Positions 1 through 10,925 of a stretch of 64,000 nt of DNA are shown here, one piece after another. The stretch is taken from contig NC_049991.1 of NCBI RefSeq assembly GCF_000003815.2, positions 17,790,647 through 17,854,646 on the forward strand, written 5' to 3'. The position numbers and the translations under genes were made by a program. How positions within the stretch are numbered: position 1 is the stretch's first letter; each line of letters starts with the position of its first letter. The stretch comes from Branchiostoma floridae. Its lineage: Eukaryota; Chordata; Leptocardii; Amphioxiformes; Branchiostomatidae. Below the pieces are notes generated by a model, which ran no database searches, had not been told where the DNA came from, and saw only the letters and a program-made list of their open reading frames with translations.

Positions 1-35
1 GCTTTTCCATGTTTTGGTTCTGGTTGTATGTCTGT

Positions 36-50
36 GTAATCAATAAACAA
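36..50 (+). promoter_or_regulatory. possible polyadenylation signal
   Basis: An AATAAA hexamer sits in the first 50 bases, on the plus strand, followed by a T-rich run. It could end a transcript that begins left of the window. There is no coding sequence here to confirm this, and the hexamer is common by chance. Confidence 0.2.
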
Positions 51-305
51 TACTTGCTGTCAGTAGTTTTTTTATTTATAAAATGGTCCGTTGTCCACGT
101 TTCCTTCAGCATACTTATCTTATACCTTAGTCCAATATTTTGACAAATTCTTTTGCCACAGCATGTACACCTGTTGTTTGTCTTGATAAGTAGTAGCTGC
201 TGTACATGTAGTTTTCTGATGAGTCACAAAACATTGTAGATGTTTCCAAATCATAGACATTTAGACGTTTTGTGCAATGTTGTTCATGCTTCCTTTTACC
301 ACAGC

Positions 306-552
306 ACCTGGATCGCCTCCGTGTTGCCCGAAGCCGCGGATTTCCCCGTTCCCGGTTGACGTCCTTGACCCAGCTGCAGCCGGGCGCGCGAAACTGGCCC
401 CTCCCATCCAATGCGCCGCTCCGGCTGCCGAAGAAGAGGGAGATGCTCCGGCTGCAGAAGAAAATGCTCCGGCTGCAGAAGAAGATTCTCCGGCTGCAGA
501 AGAAGATGGACAAACTAGGGGCTAGACTGCAGTGTGAAAATCACAGTTTCTA
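306..552 (+). CDS. possible terminal exon with heptad (coiled-coil) repeat
   Basis: A good splice acceptor (CTTCCTTTTACCACAG) precedes a GC-rich open stretch that ends in TAA at 550-552. In the preferred frame the end holds a 21-bp repeat translating as MLRLQKK, MLRLQKK, ILRLQKK, then MDKLGARL: leucines in heptad register with basic residues, so a short coiled coil or basic amphipathic helix. This frame has about 80% G/C at third positions, as the sushi exons also show. A second frame is open too and reads as an acidic PAAEE repeat, and the opposite strand is open as well, so the coding frame is not proven. Earlier exons would lie left of the window. I do not recognise the protein. Confidence 0.35.
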
Positions 553-553
553 A

Positions 554-1615
554 GTATCAAACAACAGGTCGTTCCCTTTGTTTGAAACTTTTTCATTTTA
601 TATGCTTATGCTTATATATATTTACGTAAAAACAGGCATTAAACCAGGGGTGTGAATTTCAGAATTCAATACAAGATTGAACATTAGAATGTTCGTATGA
701 ATGTAGACTATGATACAAAAATGCAATATAGCTTCAAGTAATTGTGTTAACGGTGAGCAGTTGTAAACGAGTCTCTTATGCATCATATTGACAGAAAGGA
801 TAGCGGATTCTTGCCTTTTCCTTCCCTTGGTGACATTAAAGCTTCATTGTAATTTTATTTCGATAGATATCATTCAATAATTACTTAACTGTTGTAGTAA
901 CTGTATGTGGTTGTAAAAATATACTAGTAACAACAATTTCATAAGATTTGTAAACCATGTCATAGACGTGGTTTCACTGCACAATGCATAATGTTTATAT
1001 GTTTATGCTTATCTTAATGCTCAGTACACTTCTTAGCAATGATTTTACCTTGACCTGAATACATTTTATTTACATGGTGGCTGTGGGACAAACGCGTATA
1101 TTATATTATTGTAATAGTTTTTTTAATGATATAGGATTAACTTGTTCACACGGAACGTTGAAAGAGGACAGAAGCACGAACGTCTCAAACTCTACTTCTT
1201 AAACGAATAGTTGACAAACGCATTCTTGAAAACTGGCTCGTTTGACATCAAGAGAGGTTAAATATTATGTGAACATTCTTTTTTCTTTCTAATAAAGTGG
1301 TTTGCGGGATACTGATGCCTTGTCTAGGAATCTTTTAATTGATTTAATGTCTACATAAATCAACCATGTCTGCATTGGTTTAATTTACTATTTTGGATTT
1401 AACGTTGAATTGCTCTTTAAAAGTGTTAAAATATCTACGTGACGGAATCTGTCATTTACTAAATAGGGAATCCTTTGATGAGGCGCATTGAAACATCCTT
1501 GAATATATTTGGTTGCAATGCACAACTAAACTGTAAGGAGTCACTTGTTTCTAAATGTAACGTTTCATCACATGACGATCGTACCGTCCCGGCAGCTGTC
1601 ATTTCTGATTATTAG
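554..1615. other. no feature seen
   Basis: AT-rich sequence with stops in all frames. I see no exon-like stretch, repeat array or RNA gene here. Confidence 0.5.
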
Positions 1616-2478
1616 TGATCAACCCCTTCTCGAAATCTGACCTTTCAGTCTTCTGCCATTTTAACAGACCAATAACTGGAGTCAGATTAAATGGATCTAC
1701 ACGTATAAGCTGTACTGTCATTGTGAATCACCCAGCTATGAAATTAGTGGACATTATATGCTTTACTACGCCACAGTAGCACGTAGTAAAAACACCTTTT
1801 GTTAGGGATGTTCCCCCTCTTGAAATCTGACAGCCATTTTAACATACACCAATCCGGAGTCAGGTTAAAGGTATCTACGCGTGTAAGATGTACTTGTTGT
1901 CATTGTGAATCACCCAACCATGAAATCGGCGGGCATTATGTGTGTGACTGCGCCACTGTTGTGACGTAGTAAAAGCACCTATTGTTAAGGTGTGTTCACA
2001 CGTGCGTACATATTTAAGTCCGTATGAGGCGCGCATGGAAGTATTTACCTCCACCAGGCCCCACAGGTCGTTGGAAAAATAATAGAAATTGGACAAACGT
2101 AAACAGGTAACATGTCGGACGAGTTAGCTGGGTCGCTAACCATACTTCTCGGTCAGCTAACTCATCAGGCATGTTATGTATCTATATTTGTCCAATTTGT
2201 ACTATTTTTCCTGCAACCTGTGGAGCCTGGTAGAGACTAAAAGCTTCATACGCACCTCAAACGGACTTGAAGATATACGCATGTGTGACCCCACCTTAAG
2301 GGATGTACCCCCTCTTGAAATCTGACCTTTGAGTCTTCTGCCATTTTAACATACGAATCCGGAGTCAGGTTCTACACGTTTTATCTGTACTTGTTGTCAT
2401 TGTGAATCACCCATCTATGAAATTTGTGGGCGCTATGTGTGTTACTGTGCCACTGTTGTCACATACGAACACCGTGGT
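1616..2478. repeat. three copies of a ~180-bp unit, interrupted by a MITE
   Basis: Three units begin near 1616, 1804 and 2300. Each carries CTTGAAATCTGAC (or a one-base variant), then CCATTTTAACA, GGAGTCAG, TTGTGAATCACCCA and a run ending near GCCACTGTTGT. Units 1 and 2 are adjacent; units 2 and 3 are separated by the 307-bp fold-back element at 1989-2295. The units differ by perhaps 10-20%, so the duplication is not recent. Confidence 0.8.
1989..2295. mobile_element. fold-back MITE with TTAA target duplication
   Basis: The element starts GGTGTGTTCACACGTGCGTA and ends in the inverted equivalent (ACGCATGTGTGACCCCACC). TTAA flanks both sides (1985-1988 and 2296-2299). The two arms are long: roughly the outer 130 bp of each side pair, including CCACAGGTCGTTGGAAAAAT against ATTTTTCCTGCAACCTGTGG. 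No coding sequence fits inside. TTAA duplications are typical of the piggyBac and Kolobok superfamilies; which one mobilised this element cannot be told. The neighbouring unit at about 1797 shows the site without the insertion. Confidence 0.8.
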
Positions 2479-2685
2479 ACAGAGTGAAGATGATGTGTTA
2501 AGAATAAGTGACCATCACTCCAATGACCAGCAGCACACTCAGTTGGATCCTCTTTTGTAATTGTTTTGACGTAAGGTAGGGAGTACATGTCTGCGCTTAG
2601 CGGTATCGCATTTTAACATGACTATTTACCGCTGCCTGCCGTCTGCCCTTCTTTTTTCCCCTTTTTTTTTTTTTTTTTTCTTTTT

Positions 2686-2785
2686 NNNNNNNNNNNNNNN
2701 NNNNNNNNNNNNNNNNNNNNNNNNNNNNNNNNNNNNNNNNNNNNNNNNNNNNNNNNNNNNNNNNNNNNNNNNNNNNNNNNNNNNN
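2686..2785. other. assembly gap (100 N)
   Basis: Exactly 100 N following a T-rich homopolymer run. The round length suggests a placeholder rather than a measured gap. Confidence 0.98.
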
Positions 2786-5190
2786 TAGCGTCTCTGTGAC
2801 TGAATCTGTGACAAAACATGAATACCACATATACATATGTGCCTGAAATCTCAAGAAAAACAAGAGCTATCACATTGCTAGTGTGGACGACGCGTACATT
2901 TGAGAATCCTCAGGCTGGGCTTTTGTATGGTTATCAGCCTTTGCACAATGAGAAAGCCCATTCGTGTTACGCTTGTCACGTATATGCACAATGTGAACAA
3001 GTTTTACGGGTTTATATCGTGTTTGGGTTCAAGGGGCAATATGTGGCTGACACAGTATCGCTCATAGGGAAGGGAATGGGGTCAACACATTACTATACAG
3101 AAGCCACAACAAACACCTCTCTGAACATTATATATTATTATTATTGGCGTGAGTCTTCTGCCTTTTGGCTTATCAACGTATTATAACTAAAGAAATACGA
3201 CTAACAAATGCGCTAAATGATTTCCAACCAACAATAACACACCCTTTTAGGCTGATAATGGAATAGCCTGGTCTCTGGATCTCACGTAACAAAACCCCGG
3301 TAAAAAGTTTTACCTTTCGTTTCAGCTTTCTTTTTTTGATTTCGTTCCTTCTTTATTTTCTTTTGGCGATTTCTTCACAACACAGAACTGTTGATATTAT
3401 ATATTGACATTGTACTTCATATTCTGTAGTCAGACGATGCTCTATCCTCACTTGTTAGACCAGATCCTTCATGATGGTCTGGGCGTTCCCTGTACATGTC
3501 AACCCAAGAAGTCATTATAACGATTAAAGTTTAAAGCACTGTTTGGACTCTGTTTCCGAGACGAGTGAGTATCTTGTGTTGAGGACTGTTTTTCTTAATG
3601 GTATATCTCCAAGCAGATCTGTCAAGGGCACATTTGGTTGACCGTTTGATGGGCACAATCATGGCCGACAGTTATGTTTTTGCCACGGGAAGGTCTCTTG
3701 AAGACTGTCAACGCCTATAACCACTTCGGCTGTAAAATCTAATATGTCATTCGCGTTGGGGGTCATTGGACTTGGCCAGCTGAGTGTATACATCTTTATT
3801 CAGGTATGAGTTTTTGTTTGGATTTTCTTATGACATGTTTATCTGTGAAGATGTAACATTTCATTCTGAAATAAAAACCCGTTCAAAACTGAACGTCGCA
3901 CTACTCTTACGGTTTTCAGTATTTTCTCCACATATGCTTATCACCCTCCCAAATCCATAAATATATGCCGTCTACCAAAACAAATACATTCCATGTCACT
4001 GCATTTAACCAACAACAGCCTTTACGCCGCCAGGCAGTGACATAAAACTACCTACCCTTTGACCTAAAGCCTTTCTTCTGTGCGACAGCAGATAACTATT
4101 GAAACCACATATTGCGCTTTTGGCAACTACAGGACAATGGGGGAAACTATCTGGCCCTCGACCTTTCTGTGCCGATGAATTAGATATTTGTTTCAATGAT
4201 GAGCGTGTGGCTCATTTGCTACCTCAATTGAATAAATGAACAGTGTCAGATCTTAAATCTTTACTGTTATCGATATTTTAAAAATAATTGTGTTAAAAGA
4301 TGATATAAACAAACGTTGTAAGTACGCACGGAAGAATGACAAAATATTTCGAAGGGATTTATCTTTTCACGTCATGAACCGATCCCAGTTTTTCTAACAG
4401 TAATAAATTCCTATTTTGTTTCTACATATAGCCATTTGTTACAAATGTAACTCTAACTGGTACTACTCTTTTTACCTCTCTTTTTGACCATATGACTGTT
4501 CTAAAACAACGGCACGAATCAGACGAATCTCCCGGTACCATTTTTATTTGGGAAGCAAGAACACCACAGAGACATTTACATCAAGTAGGAGTTCCAGCAT
4601 TAGCTACAGAATTTCATGCACTTACAAGACGTAAAAGCTACTTGCCATTTTATGTCGTTCCTTATTATCTCGAATGCTACGGAATTAACATTTACTTTAA
4701 CCATTGTCTTTTTAGAGTCTTTGACATATTCATGTGACCACATGTTGTTACAAAAAAAAATAAAGAGCAAGTACAGAAATCGGAATACATAGTATAATGA
4801 CTAAATCGTTGACTTAAAAACCTACAGCTCGCTGATATCTCAAACATGTAGATGCATAACGATGTCAAAATTATGATTATACTATTAAGGTTCAAGTTCT
4901 CAAACCACAAATTTCATGCCTTATACAGCTAAAGCCACTAAAGATGTAAGCGTAGCTACAGACAAAACCATGCATCGTCTTACTTTCGATGAAGCTTATA
5001 ACTAGGTAAGGTAAGGTAAATTATTTGGCCTGTAGTTGCTATTGTCTCAGAAAGGCCTTGTCAAAAGCGCAAGTAACATGTTGCAATAGGTGCATCCTAT
5101 ACATGTATGTTTCCTACTCCAAGATTAAAAGTATCACAACGATTGTCACAGATATGGAAATAGTTGGTTGTATAAGTGTTACCCACCAAC
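2786..5190. other. no gene recognised
   Basis: Mixed AT-rich sequence. Open frames here (for example 2818-3186 plus and 4492-4737 plus) lack splice signals in register, and their composition looks non-coding. This may be the 3' flank of the sushi gene SCP1. Confidence 0.4.
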
Positions 5191-5193
5191 GTT

Positions 5194-8100
5194 TTAGCCC
5201 CAAAGCCAACCTCCTGCAAAAGAGGGCATACATAGGTTAGTAATTCAGCGGCTTCTACAGTCTTCTATTAACCTATACGAGAAGCGTCTAGTTCTCGTTT
5301 CACTTTATATCGTTACATTTCGTACAAGTCGTACAAGTCGTTCAAGTATAACTCAAAACAGTAACAGAAAGACATGTATTCAAAAGACAAAGACATGAGT
5401 TCAAATATTTCAACGGACTGGTTTGAGAAGAAATATATATTAATTGAAGATAAAATCACTAAGCGATCGCGAAGTTGTTCTTAAGCATGCAATAACAATT
5501 TGGACTAAATTTTAAGCAAAGAACTAAGTGTGCGTACCTTCAGAGCTGCTGCATTTATAAGGAGCACCAGACCAACTTCCACCGTCCTGGCACGTCCTGG
5601 AAGCGTCGCCGTTGCTGTATGTGTACCCTTCCTTGCACGTGAAGTTGCAGGTTTCTCCGACTTGGTATCGCCAGGTGCAGTTGTGTTTTACAGCATTATG
5701 CCAAGGCAGCATTGGGCCAATGGGACACCCTGATATACAATGATCACAATAAAGGAAATGACAGATCTCAGCATTATGCCGTTATGCAGTCATCCACAAA
5801 TGTAAGGTATCCGACAAAAAGCACCATCTGAATTCTGAAGCATGGGTGATATTTCCACAACAGGATTCAGCAGATCTTAATCGTTATCTTCTACAAATTT
5901 ACGATGATTGATCTTAAATGGTTGGTACATTGATAAAAATTTTAGTAGCTATGAGCTAGACTGTGAGCTTAACAAATTTCACTGCCATCGATCATCTTCC
6001 GACTACATACAGCAAAGGCTAATCGTTACAAAACCAGTTGCCATTACCGATCAACTCAAAAATTAACTGCGCTAAAATCAACACAACTAGGCTTTAGGTC
6101 TTCTCGTTGTAAGACCAAACATGATTTTAATTAAATACATACTAAGTAAAGTAAAGGTAAAAGTTTGGGTAAAGACAGAGACCGTCTCTTCTTTGTTGAT
6201 AGATAATTGGCTGTACTACCAAACCAAGACATTGCAGTAAATAAGCAAAATTGAGAATTTGGCTACCGAAGATAATATACTTACGCCTATATAAATGTTA
6301 ACAGCAACAGGAAAATTGAAACCGATGACCACAAATCACCAAGGATAGACGTTTATAAACTTACCTTTGCATTTGTAAGGAGAGCCGGACCAATCACCAC
6401 TGGCGGTGCAAGTCCTAGACTCGCTGCCGCTATGGTATGTATAACCGTCCTTGCACGTGAAGTCGCATGTCTCTCCGACTTGGTATTTCCAGTTGCAGTT
6501 GTGTTTTACAGCATTATGCCAAGGCAACATGGGTCCAAAGAGACAGCCTGGTAGTAACATTGAGCGAAAAGGATAAGTCACCTGCATAGAGTATACTCTA
6601 TTTCGATCGACTGTATGTTAGTATACATGACAACTAAAACACTTTGACAAATGAGCACAAACTGGAATTTTTGGAAACTACATTATTCACATAACGATGT
6701 AATTGGGCTACAAACAGAAAACTATTTTCTGTCAAATATACTTGGCTGGGTTTAACATAGCCTCACATTTTACGTACTAGTATTTCACCTGTGATTTACT
6801 AGTACCTGGGTTTGAGGTGCGATTGACGCGTTACAGGCTTAGGTAAGCGCATTGTACAATGTATGTGGCCGGAGATTTATGCACCAATAAGTTAAGAGGA
6901 AAAAAGCCACAATTTACAAAATGACAAGCTCCTAAGCAGAATTCAAAAACGAAAAGCCCTGAAAGTACATTTGTGATGACAAAATTACAAAATTAGACAT
7001 TTATATACATGCCTCTGCATTTGTAAGCAGAGCCGTCCCACCCGCTTCCAGTGCATGTCCTAGAAGGGCTACCGCTGCTGTATACGTATCCAGGTTTGCA
7101 CTGAAAGTTGCAGGTCTCTCCGAGATCATAGGGCCACCCACAGTTGTGTTTTTCAGCATTATGCCAAGGCAGCACAACGGGTCCGAGAAGACATCCTGGT
7201 AATTTAAAGTAATATGTCAAGTATGAAATACTACAAGCCTTTGAATGTACATGGCAAAATCATGAAATCGTGAAAACATTGCTAAATGTAATGTATTTTG
7301 TCTTGAACTATTTTGCCCAAGCACAACGTGCCACTTACGGCCCTGAATATTATTTTACATGTCGATCTTCTAACTGAGTAGCTACGACTAAAGGCCCGAA
7401 TTGCGCTGGAGTTTGACGTACGTTTCTTGCATTTGTACGGCGACCCAGTCCAATAGCCCGTCAGTCCATTGTTGTTCTGGCAAGTCCTGGTAGAATCGCC
7501 GCTGACGTAAGTGTAGCCGGCCTTACAGGTGAAGGTGCACTGCTCATTATGCAGGTACGGCCATCCACACCCAGACGTTTGGGAATGATGCCAAGGTTGC
7601 ACTCCGGGTGCAATGGTACAGCCTGTAAGAACGCGATATGGATTAAATCAATGTGTCGCCTTTGAACTAAAGGCAACCCTTAATTAACATATTGATTAAG
7701 AAAATAGTAATTGTGGGCATTAGAATATCAACTACAATGAATAAGTGTAACGTTTAGATATTAATTTGCTTCAAAGTGTCGTCATTCAGAAATATAAAGA
7801 AGAAGAACTTCGACATTTATAATGTATGGCAATCTGTATGTACATAGGAGTTGACTTAAGTACTATGGCTAATATCTAACAACTAATCTAATCTAATCCA
7901 ATTGTATATAAAGTCTATTTATAGTTATACAAGCTAGTACTTTTTGTCAGTAATATTTCTCGTAAGGAAATATGGGATTTATCTATGCAAGGAGCTTTTA
8001 TCAAAAGGAGCTTTTATCGAAAGCTCCTTAATTTATGTGTATTCAAAAATAGATTGCAGTGTAAAACCCATTAAATTCTTATTCAAGTCACTTACATACT

Positions 8101-9337
8101 GTTTTCACATACTGTTACTTTCATACAGTAGCATACTGAGCTATGCACTCTGCCAGTCAGAATGTTTTCATCTCACGTTTGATAGAACCTATGTAGGCAA
8201 CTCCAGACTTACGCCTGCAGATGTACTTAGATCCCGTCCACGCTCCGTTGTTGCATTGCCTGGTGGAGCTTCCGCTGTGGTAGCCGTAGCCACTCTTGCA
8301 GTGGAAGGAGCAGGTCTCCCCGTGACTGAATGGCCAGTTACAACCCGTGCGTGTCACGTGGATCCCTTTGCTCGGCCACCACCAGCACTCTGGATTTCCA
8401 GTTTAAAAAACAGTCAGTCACTGTGCGTCGTAATACCCCCGTGACATGTAGCGAAAATCGATTCGAAAATATTCGTTTCTATTCAATAGAATTTGTTGAG
8501 AGATATGTCAAATTTGAGTTCGCAGAGAGAGCGCGGCGAGAGCGCCGTCCTAGTGGAAAGGGGTATAAGTAAAGCAACATTTTGAGAAACTTTACAGACA
8601 AAATTTAAAAATTTATCTGACAAAATTTGACAATGATATCACATGATTGCGGAATCGCTTACTAGAGGTCGTCCTGCGACGGCGTCGTCTCCTCCATGCC
8701 CCTGACTGCCAGACCAGGGCACAAAGAATCAACAGGACCAACAAAGTCCTGGAGAAGAAAAAAACGTGTCTAAATGAAACACTAGTATGATTGAAAACAT
8801 CGCATAACGATATACGACAGTGTTTGTGCTTTGAAATCTTCAATTTTGATTGGAACAAATCACAACCGAAAACTTAGCTTAACTTTCAGTTGCGTCGATG
8901 AAGGTTAGACATCCAGGTAATACGATATGCCAAAAAGCAGTTACTCAAGCAACTGGATATGATTTTGGAAACGGTCAGACATGGACATCTAAAATTGTTT
9001 TCATTCATAGGGTATGTTATAAAAAGATCAGTTTCTGCCAGATCACTTCAGTGTCACTGGCGAAAACTAGTGGATGCTAGTTGAAACGCCTGACTGTTTC
9101 CAATATCATATCCAGTTGCTTGAGTAACTGCGTCTTGGCATGACTTTTAGTCGACTTTACGTGTAGTGGCGCAACACAAACATTTTTCTCAATAAAGATA
9201 TAGTATTCAAAACTTAAAAAAAAGATAATAAACCGATGAAGTAACACGGATTTGTTTTATTCGATCCACACCACTGACTCATCAACCCAAGTATTTATGA
9301 GCTTTGATCTAAAACATTGCATGAAATCTTACCTCAT
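5194..9337 (-). CDS. SCP1: secreted five-sushi (CCP) protein with Arg7 N-terminus
   Basis: Hand-built model, exons in transcript order: 9337-9333 (ATG-AG), 8748-8663, 8389-8213, 7622-7422, 7195-7013, 6547-6365, 5729-5538 and a tentative 5213-5194. Sum 1047 nt, 348 residues, all joins in frame. Exon 2 gives a signal peptide (core TLLVLLILCALVWQSGA), then Trp and seven Arg. Exons 3-7 each encode one sushi domain with six cysteines, pattern C..(W)..C.W.Y..GE.C.F.CK.GY.Y.SG...R.C...W.GS.YKC, like the six-Cys CCPs of selectins. Each has phase 1-1 borders, so exons could duplicate freely; CCP4 and CCP5 are nearly identical. CCP3 ends at a GC rather than GT donor. It is likely secreted and binds a carbohydrate or surface ligand (inference). 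The last exon (acceptor CCTCTTTTGCAG, six codons) is the weakest part. Confidence 0.75.
5538..5729 (-). CDS. SCP1 exon 7, sushi domain CCP5
   Basis: 192-nt phase 1-1 exon with acceptor TATATCAG and donor GAAG-GTACGC. It holds six cysteines and the block LPWHNAVKHNC. This domain differs from CCP4 mainly by conservative changes (C-T-W-R-Y against C-N-W-K-Y), which points to a recent exon duplication. Confidence 0.85.
6365..6547 (-). CDS. SCP1 exon 6, sushi domain CCP4
   Basis: 183-nt phase 1-1 exon, acceptor TACTACCAG, donor AAAG-GTAAGT. It contains LPWHNAVKHNC, YQVGETCDFTCKDGYTY and CTASGDWSGSPYKC; the final block is strikingly like selectin CCP repeats. Confidence 0.87.
7013..7195 (-). CDS. 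SCP1 exon 5, sushi domain CCP3 (GC splice donor)
   Basis: 183-nt phase 1-1 exon, acceptor ATTACCAG. Aligning its 3' border with CCP4 puts the donor at AGAG-GCATGT where the sister exon has AAAG-GTAAGT, so the intron would be GC-AG. All six cysteines are present (PGCLLGP not read through; CLLGP, HNC, ETC, FQC, RTC, YKC). Confidence 0.82.
7422..7622 (-). CDS. SCP1 exon 4, sushi domain CCP2
   Basis: 201-nt phase 1-1 exon, acceptor GTTCTTACAG, donor AAAC-GTACGT. It is the most divergent domain: it has an insertion (NNNGLTGYW) between the fifth and sixth cysteines but keeps all six. Confidence 0.84.
8213..8389 (-). CDS. SCP1 exon 3, sushi domain CCP1
   Basis: 177-nt phase 1-1 exon, acceptor GGAAATCCAG, donor AGGC-GTAAGT. 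It begins KCWWWPSKG, a run of three Trp after the first Cys, then TGCNWPFSHGETCSFHC and the rest of a six-Cys sushi domain. The intron just upstream (8390-8662) is half filled by a MITE copy. Confidence 0.85.
8431..8566 (-). mobile_element. MITE family M1, copy a (truncated)
   Basis: This copy ends GCGCCGTCCTAGTGGAAAGG then GGTATAA, the family's terminal repeat, and lacks part of the other end. It occupies half of SCP1 intron 2, between the signal exon and CCP1. Confidence 0.7.
8663..8748 (-). CDS. SCP1 exon 2, signal peptide and Arg7
   Basis: 86-nt exon, acceptor TTTCTTCTCCAG, donor TCTA-GTAAGCG. It encodes a hydrophobic leader, a probable signal peptidase site after SGA, then W and seven Arg. 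The Arg codons are AGG AGA CGA CGC CGT CGC AGG, i.e. five different codons, so the run is not a simple DNA repeat and looks maintained at protein level. The first intronic bases resemble those of SCP3, which shows common descent. Confidence 0.82.
8924..9145. repeat. inverted repeat in SCP1 intron 1
   Basis: Two arms of about 57 bp (8924-8980 and 9089-9145) pair with few mismatches around a loop of about 108 bp; the centre of each arm is AGTTACTCAAGCAACTGGAT or its complement. It is probably a fragment of an interspersed repeat and could fold in RNA. No coding sequence is seen. Confidence 0.7.
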
Positions 9338-9430
9338 TTTGGTGCGCAATCGGACCGCACGCTCTCAGTGGTAGTGGATTTTACCAGACTGAGGCGTAAT
9401 ACACCTGCGTGCTATTTATTAATATAGTCT
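9333..9430 (-). promoter_or_regulatory. SCP1 start exon and proximal promoter
   Basis: ATG-AG at 9337-9333 followed by donor GTAAGAT. Upstream on the minus strand, a CAGGTGTATTACGCCTC block (about 9391-9407) is shared with SCP3 (CAGGTGTGTTACGCCTC near 19383-19399), and both share TGCGCACCAA next to the ATG. A TATATTAATAAAT run lies just above the block and could be a TATA element. Conservation around the start supports both start codons. Confidence 0.6.
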
Positions 9431-9529
9431 TTTTGACGAAGATGATTGGTTTCTTAGTAAAGGAAGCATGACATGATGTCTCAATATAGAGTTTGCTTTG
9501 TTTGAGCACACTTAGTGCACGCCCAGTTG

Positions 9530-10925
9530 TGAATATTAATGAGATTTATGACGTTTCCATTGTGTTTTCATGAATATGCATGACCACGGTAAAGTCCCCA
9601 AACTTTTTTATGGGTGGACCTGTTACTTTAGCCAACCGACTCACGCAACTTTGGTTAAAAGTTACGCAATCACAAGGGACGAGAACAACCGTGTCTAAAA
9701 TGCTGGTGACCATGTTTATAAGACCATGTACTTCTATTTGTACAGTTTTAGAGATATCATGCATATCAATGTTGATCTGGTGCAAAAGACAACGTACAAC
9801 CTAAATGAATAATATATTAAACTAAAACACAAGAAAACGACACGTTTATACAAGTCGCGTTGCTTATGAATATTCATTTGTGACCTTTAAATTTCATTTA
9901 TGAATATGCATGACGTCTGTAAAGGCCCCATTTCCACTAGACAGCGATCTCGCTGCGCTCTCACTGCGACCTAGATAGGATATGTGTAACCTTCGCTTTC
10001 ACACTGGGTATATCATACAAAACGCAAAAATCTGACTGAGAAGACAACAAAATACACAAAGTGTGAAAATATTCGTTTCTTTTCTATAAAATTCGTTGAG
10101 CGATCTTTCAATGCTTTGTTCGCAGAGAGAGCACGGCTAGAGCGCCGTCCTACTGCAAAGGGAGTATACGTATAAGGCCGTCTGATCGGTCCAACACAGC
10201 ACAGGCAACCATATTAAAGGTGAATGACCTTGGCTTACTTTTTTTACAAAGATTGAAGATTTCTGCCTCTTTGCCTGAGTCCGAAGAGGCTTAGACATCC
10301 TTGCTTAGACGAAAAGGCCTCCATCCACTGCCTATGGTAGACTACCTTACAGTGAAAAGCACATGAAAGGTATTTATATCTATGCACCTTATTTCGACCC
10401 CTTCTATAACAAAATGGCGGTTCCATTTAGATATTCATGATGATATCCAATAGTTCTAATTAATTAGTCGCCACCAAGATGACACACCCTGTCTTCAACA
10501 TATAACACCTTAATAAGATCATTTTCTTTACACATAATAGAATGTGTTAAATCAAGGTCTTATATGTCGAATAAAATCGATACTAAAACTTTACAATGAG
10601 TATAAACTATATGAAATATCTGTTGTCCTGGTGTAAAACATTGATGATAATTGTCCTATCTATAGATTAACATGAGGATGCGTCTAAACTACGATTACCT
10701 TCACCTTGTTTACCAGGTGATGTTACTTATGAATATTCATTAATGACCTTTAAATGATATTCATGAATATGCATGAATTCAAGTCGTCTGATCGGCCTGA
10801 TGCAACACAGGCTGATGATTGTGCAATCACAAGGGGAGTCAATGACCTTGCCTTATTTTTAAATAAGAAATGAAGATATCAGGCTCTTTGTCTAAGACTG
10901 GTGGAATTTAAACATCCTTGCTTAT
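9530..10925. repeat. AT-rich TATGAATATTCAT repeats and a duplicated 140-bp block
   Basis: The palindromic motif TATGAATATTCAT and TGAATATGCATGA recur at about 9570, 9860-9910 and 10,728-10,776, with further relics near 12,190, 12,230 and 12,345. A block beginning GTCGTCTGATCGG is present at about 10,177-10,320 and again at 10,785-10,925, each ending near AACATCCTTGCTTA. These look like overlapping fragments of one older repeat family. Confidence 0.55.
9923..10168 (-). mobile_element. MITE family M1, copy b
   Basis: A full-length copy. One end is GGCCCCATTTCCACTAGACA, the other CCGTCCTACTGCAAAGGGAG then TATA. It lies in the spacer between the divergent SCP1 and SCP2 starts. Confidence 0.75.

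Noticed and set aside
2597-2873. Open frames across the N run
   Set aside because: They consist of undetermined residues and a Lys run from a poly-T tract, an artefact of the gap.
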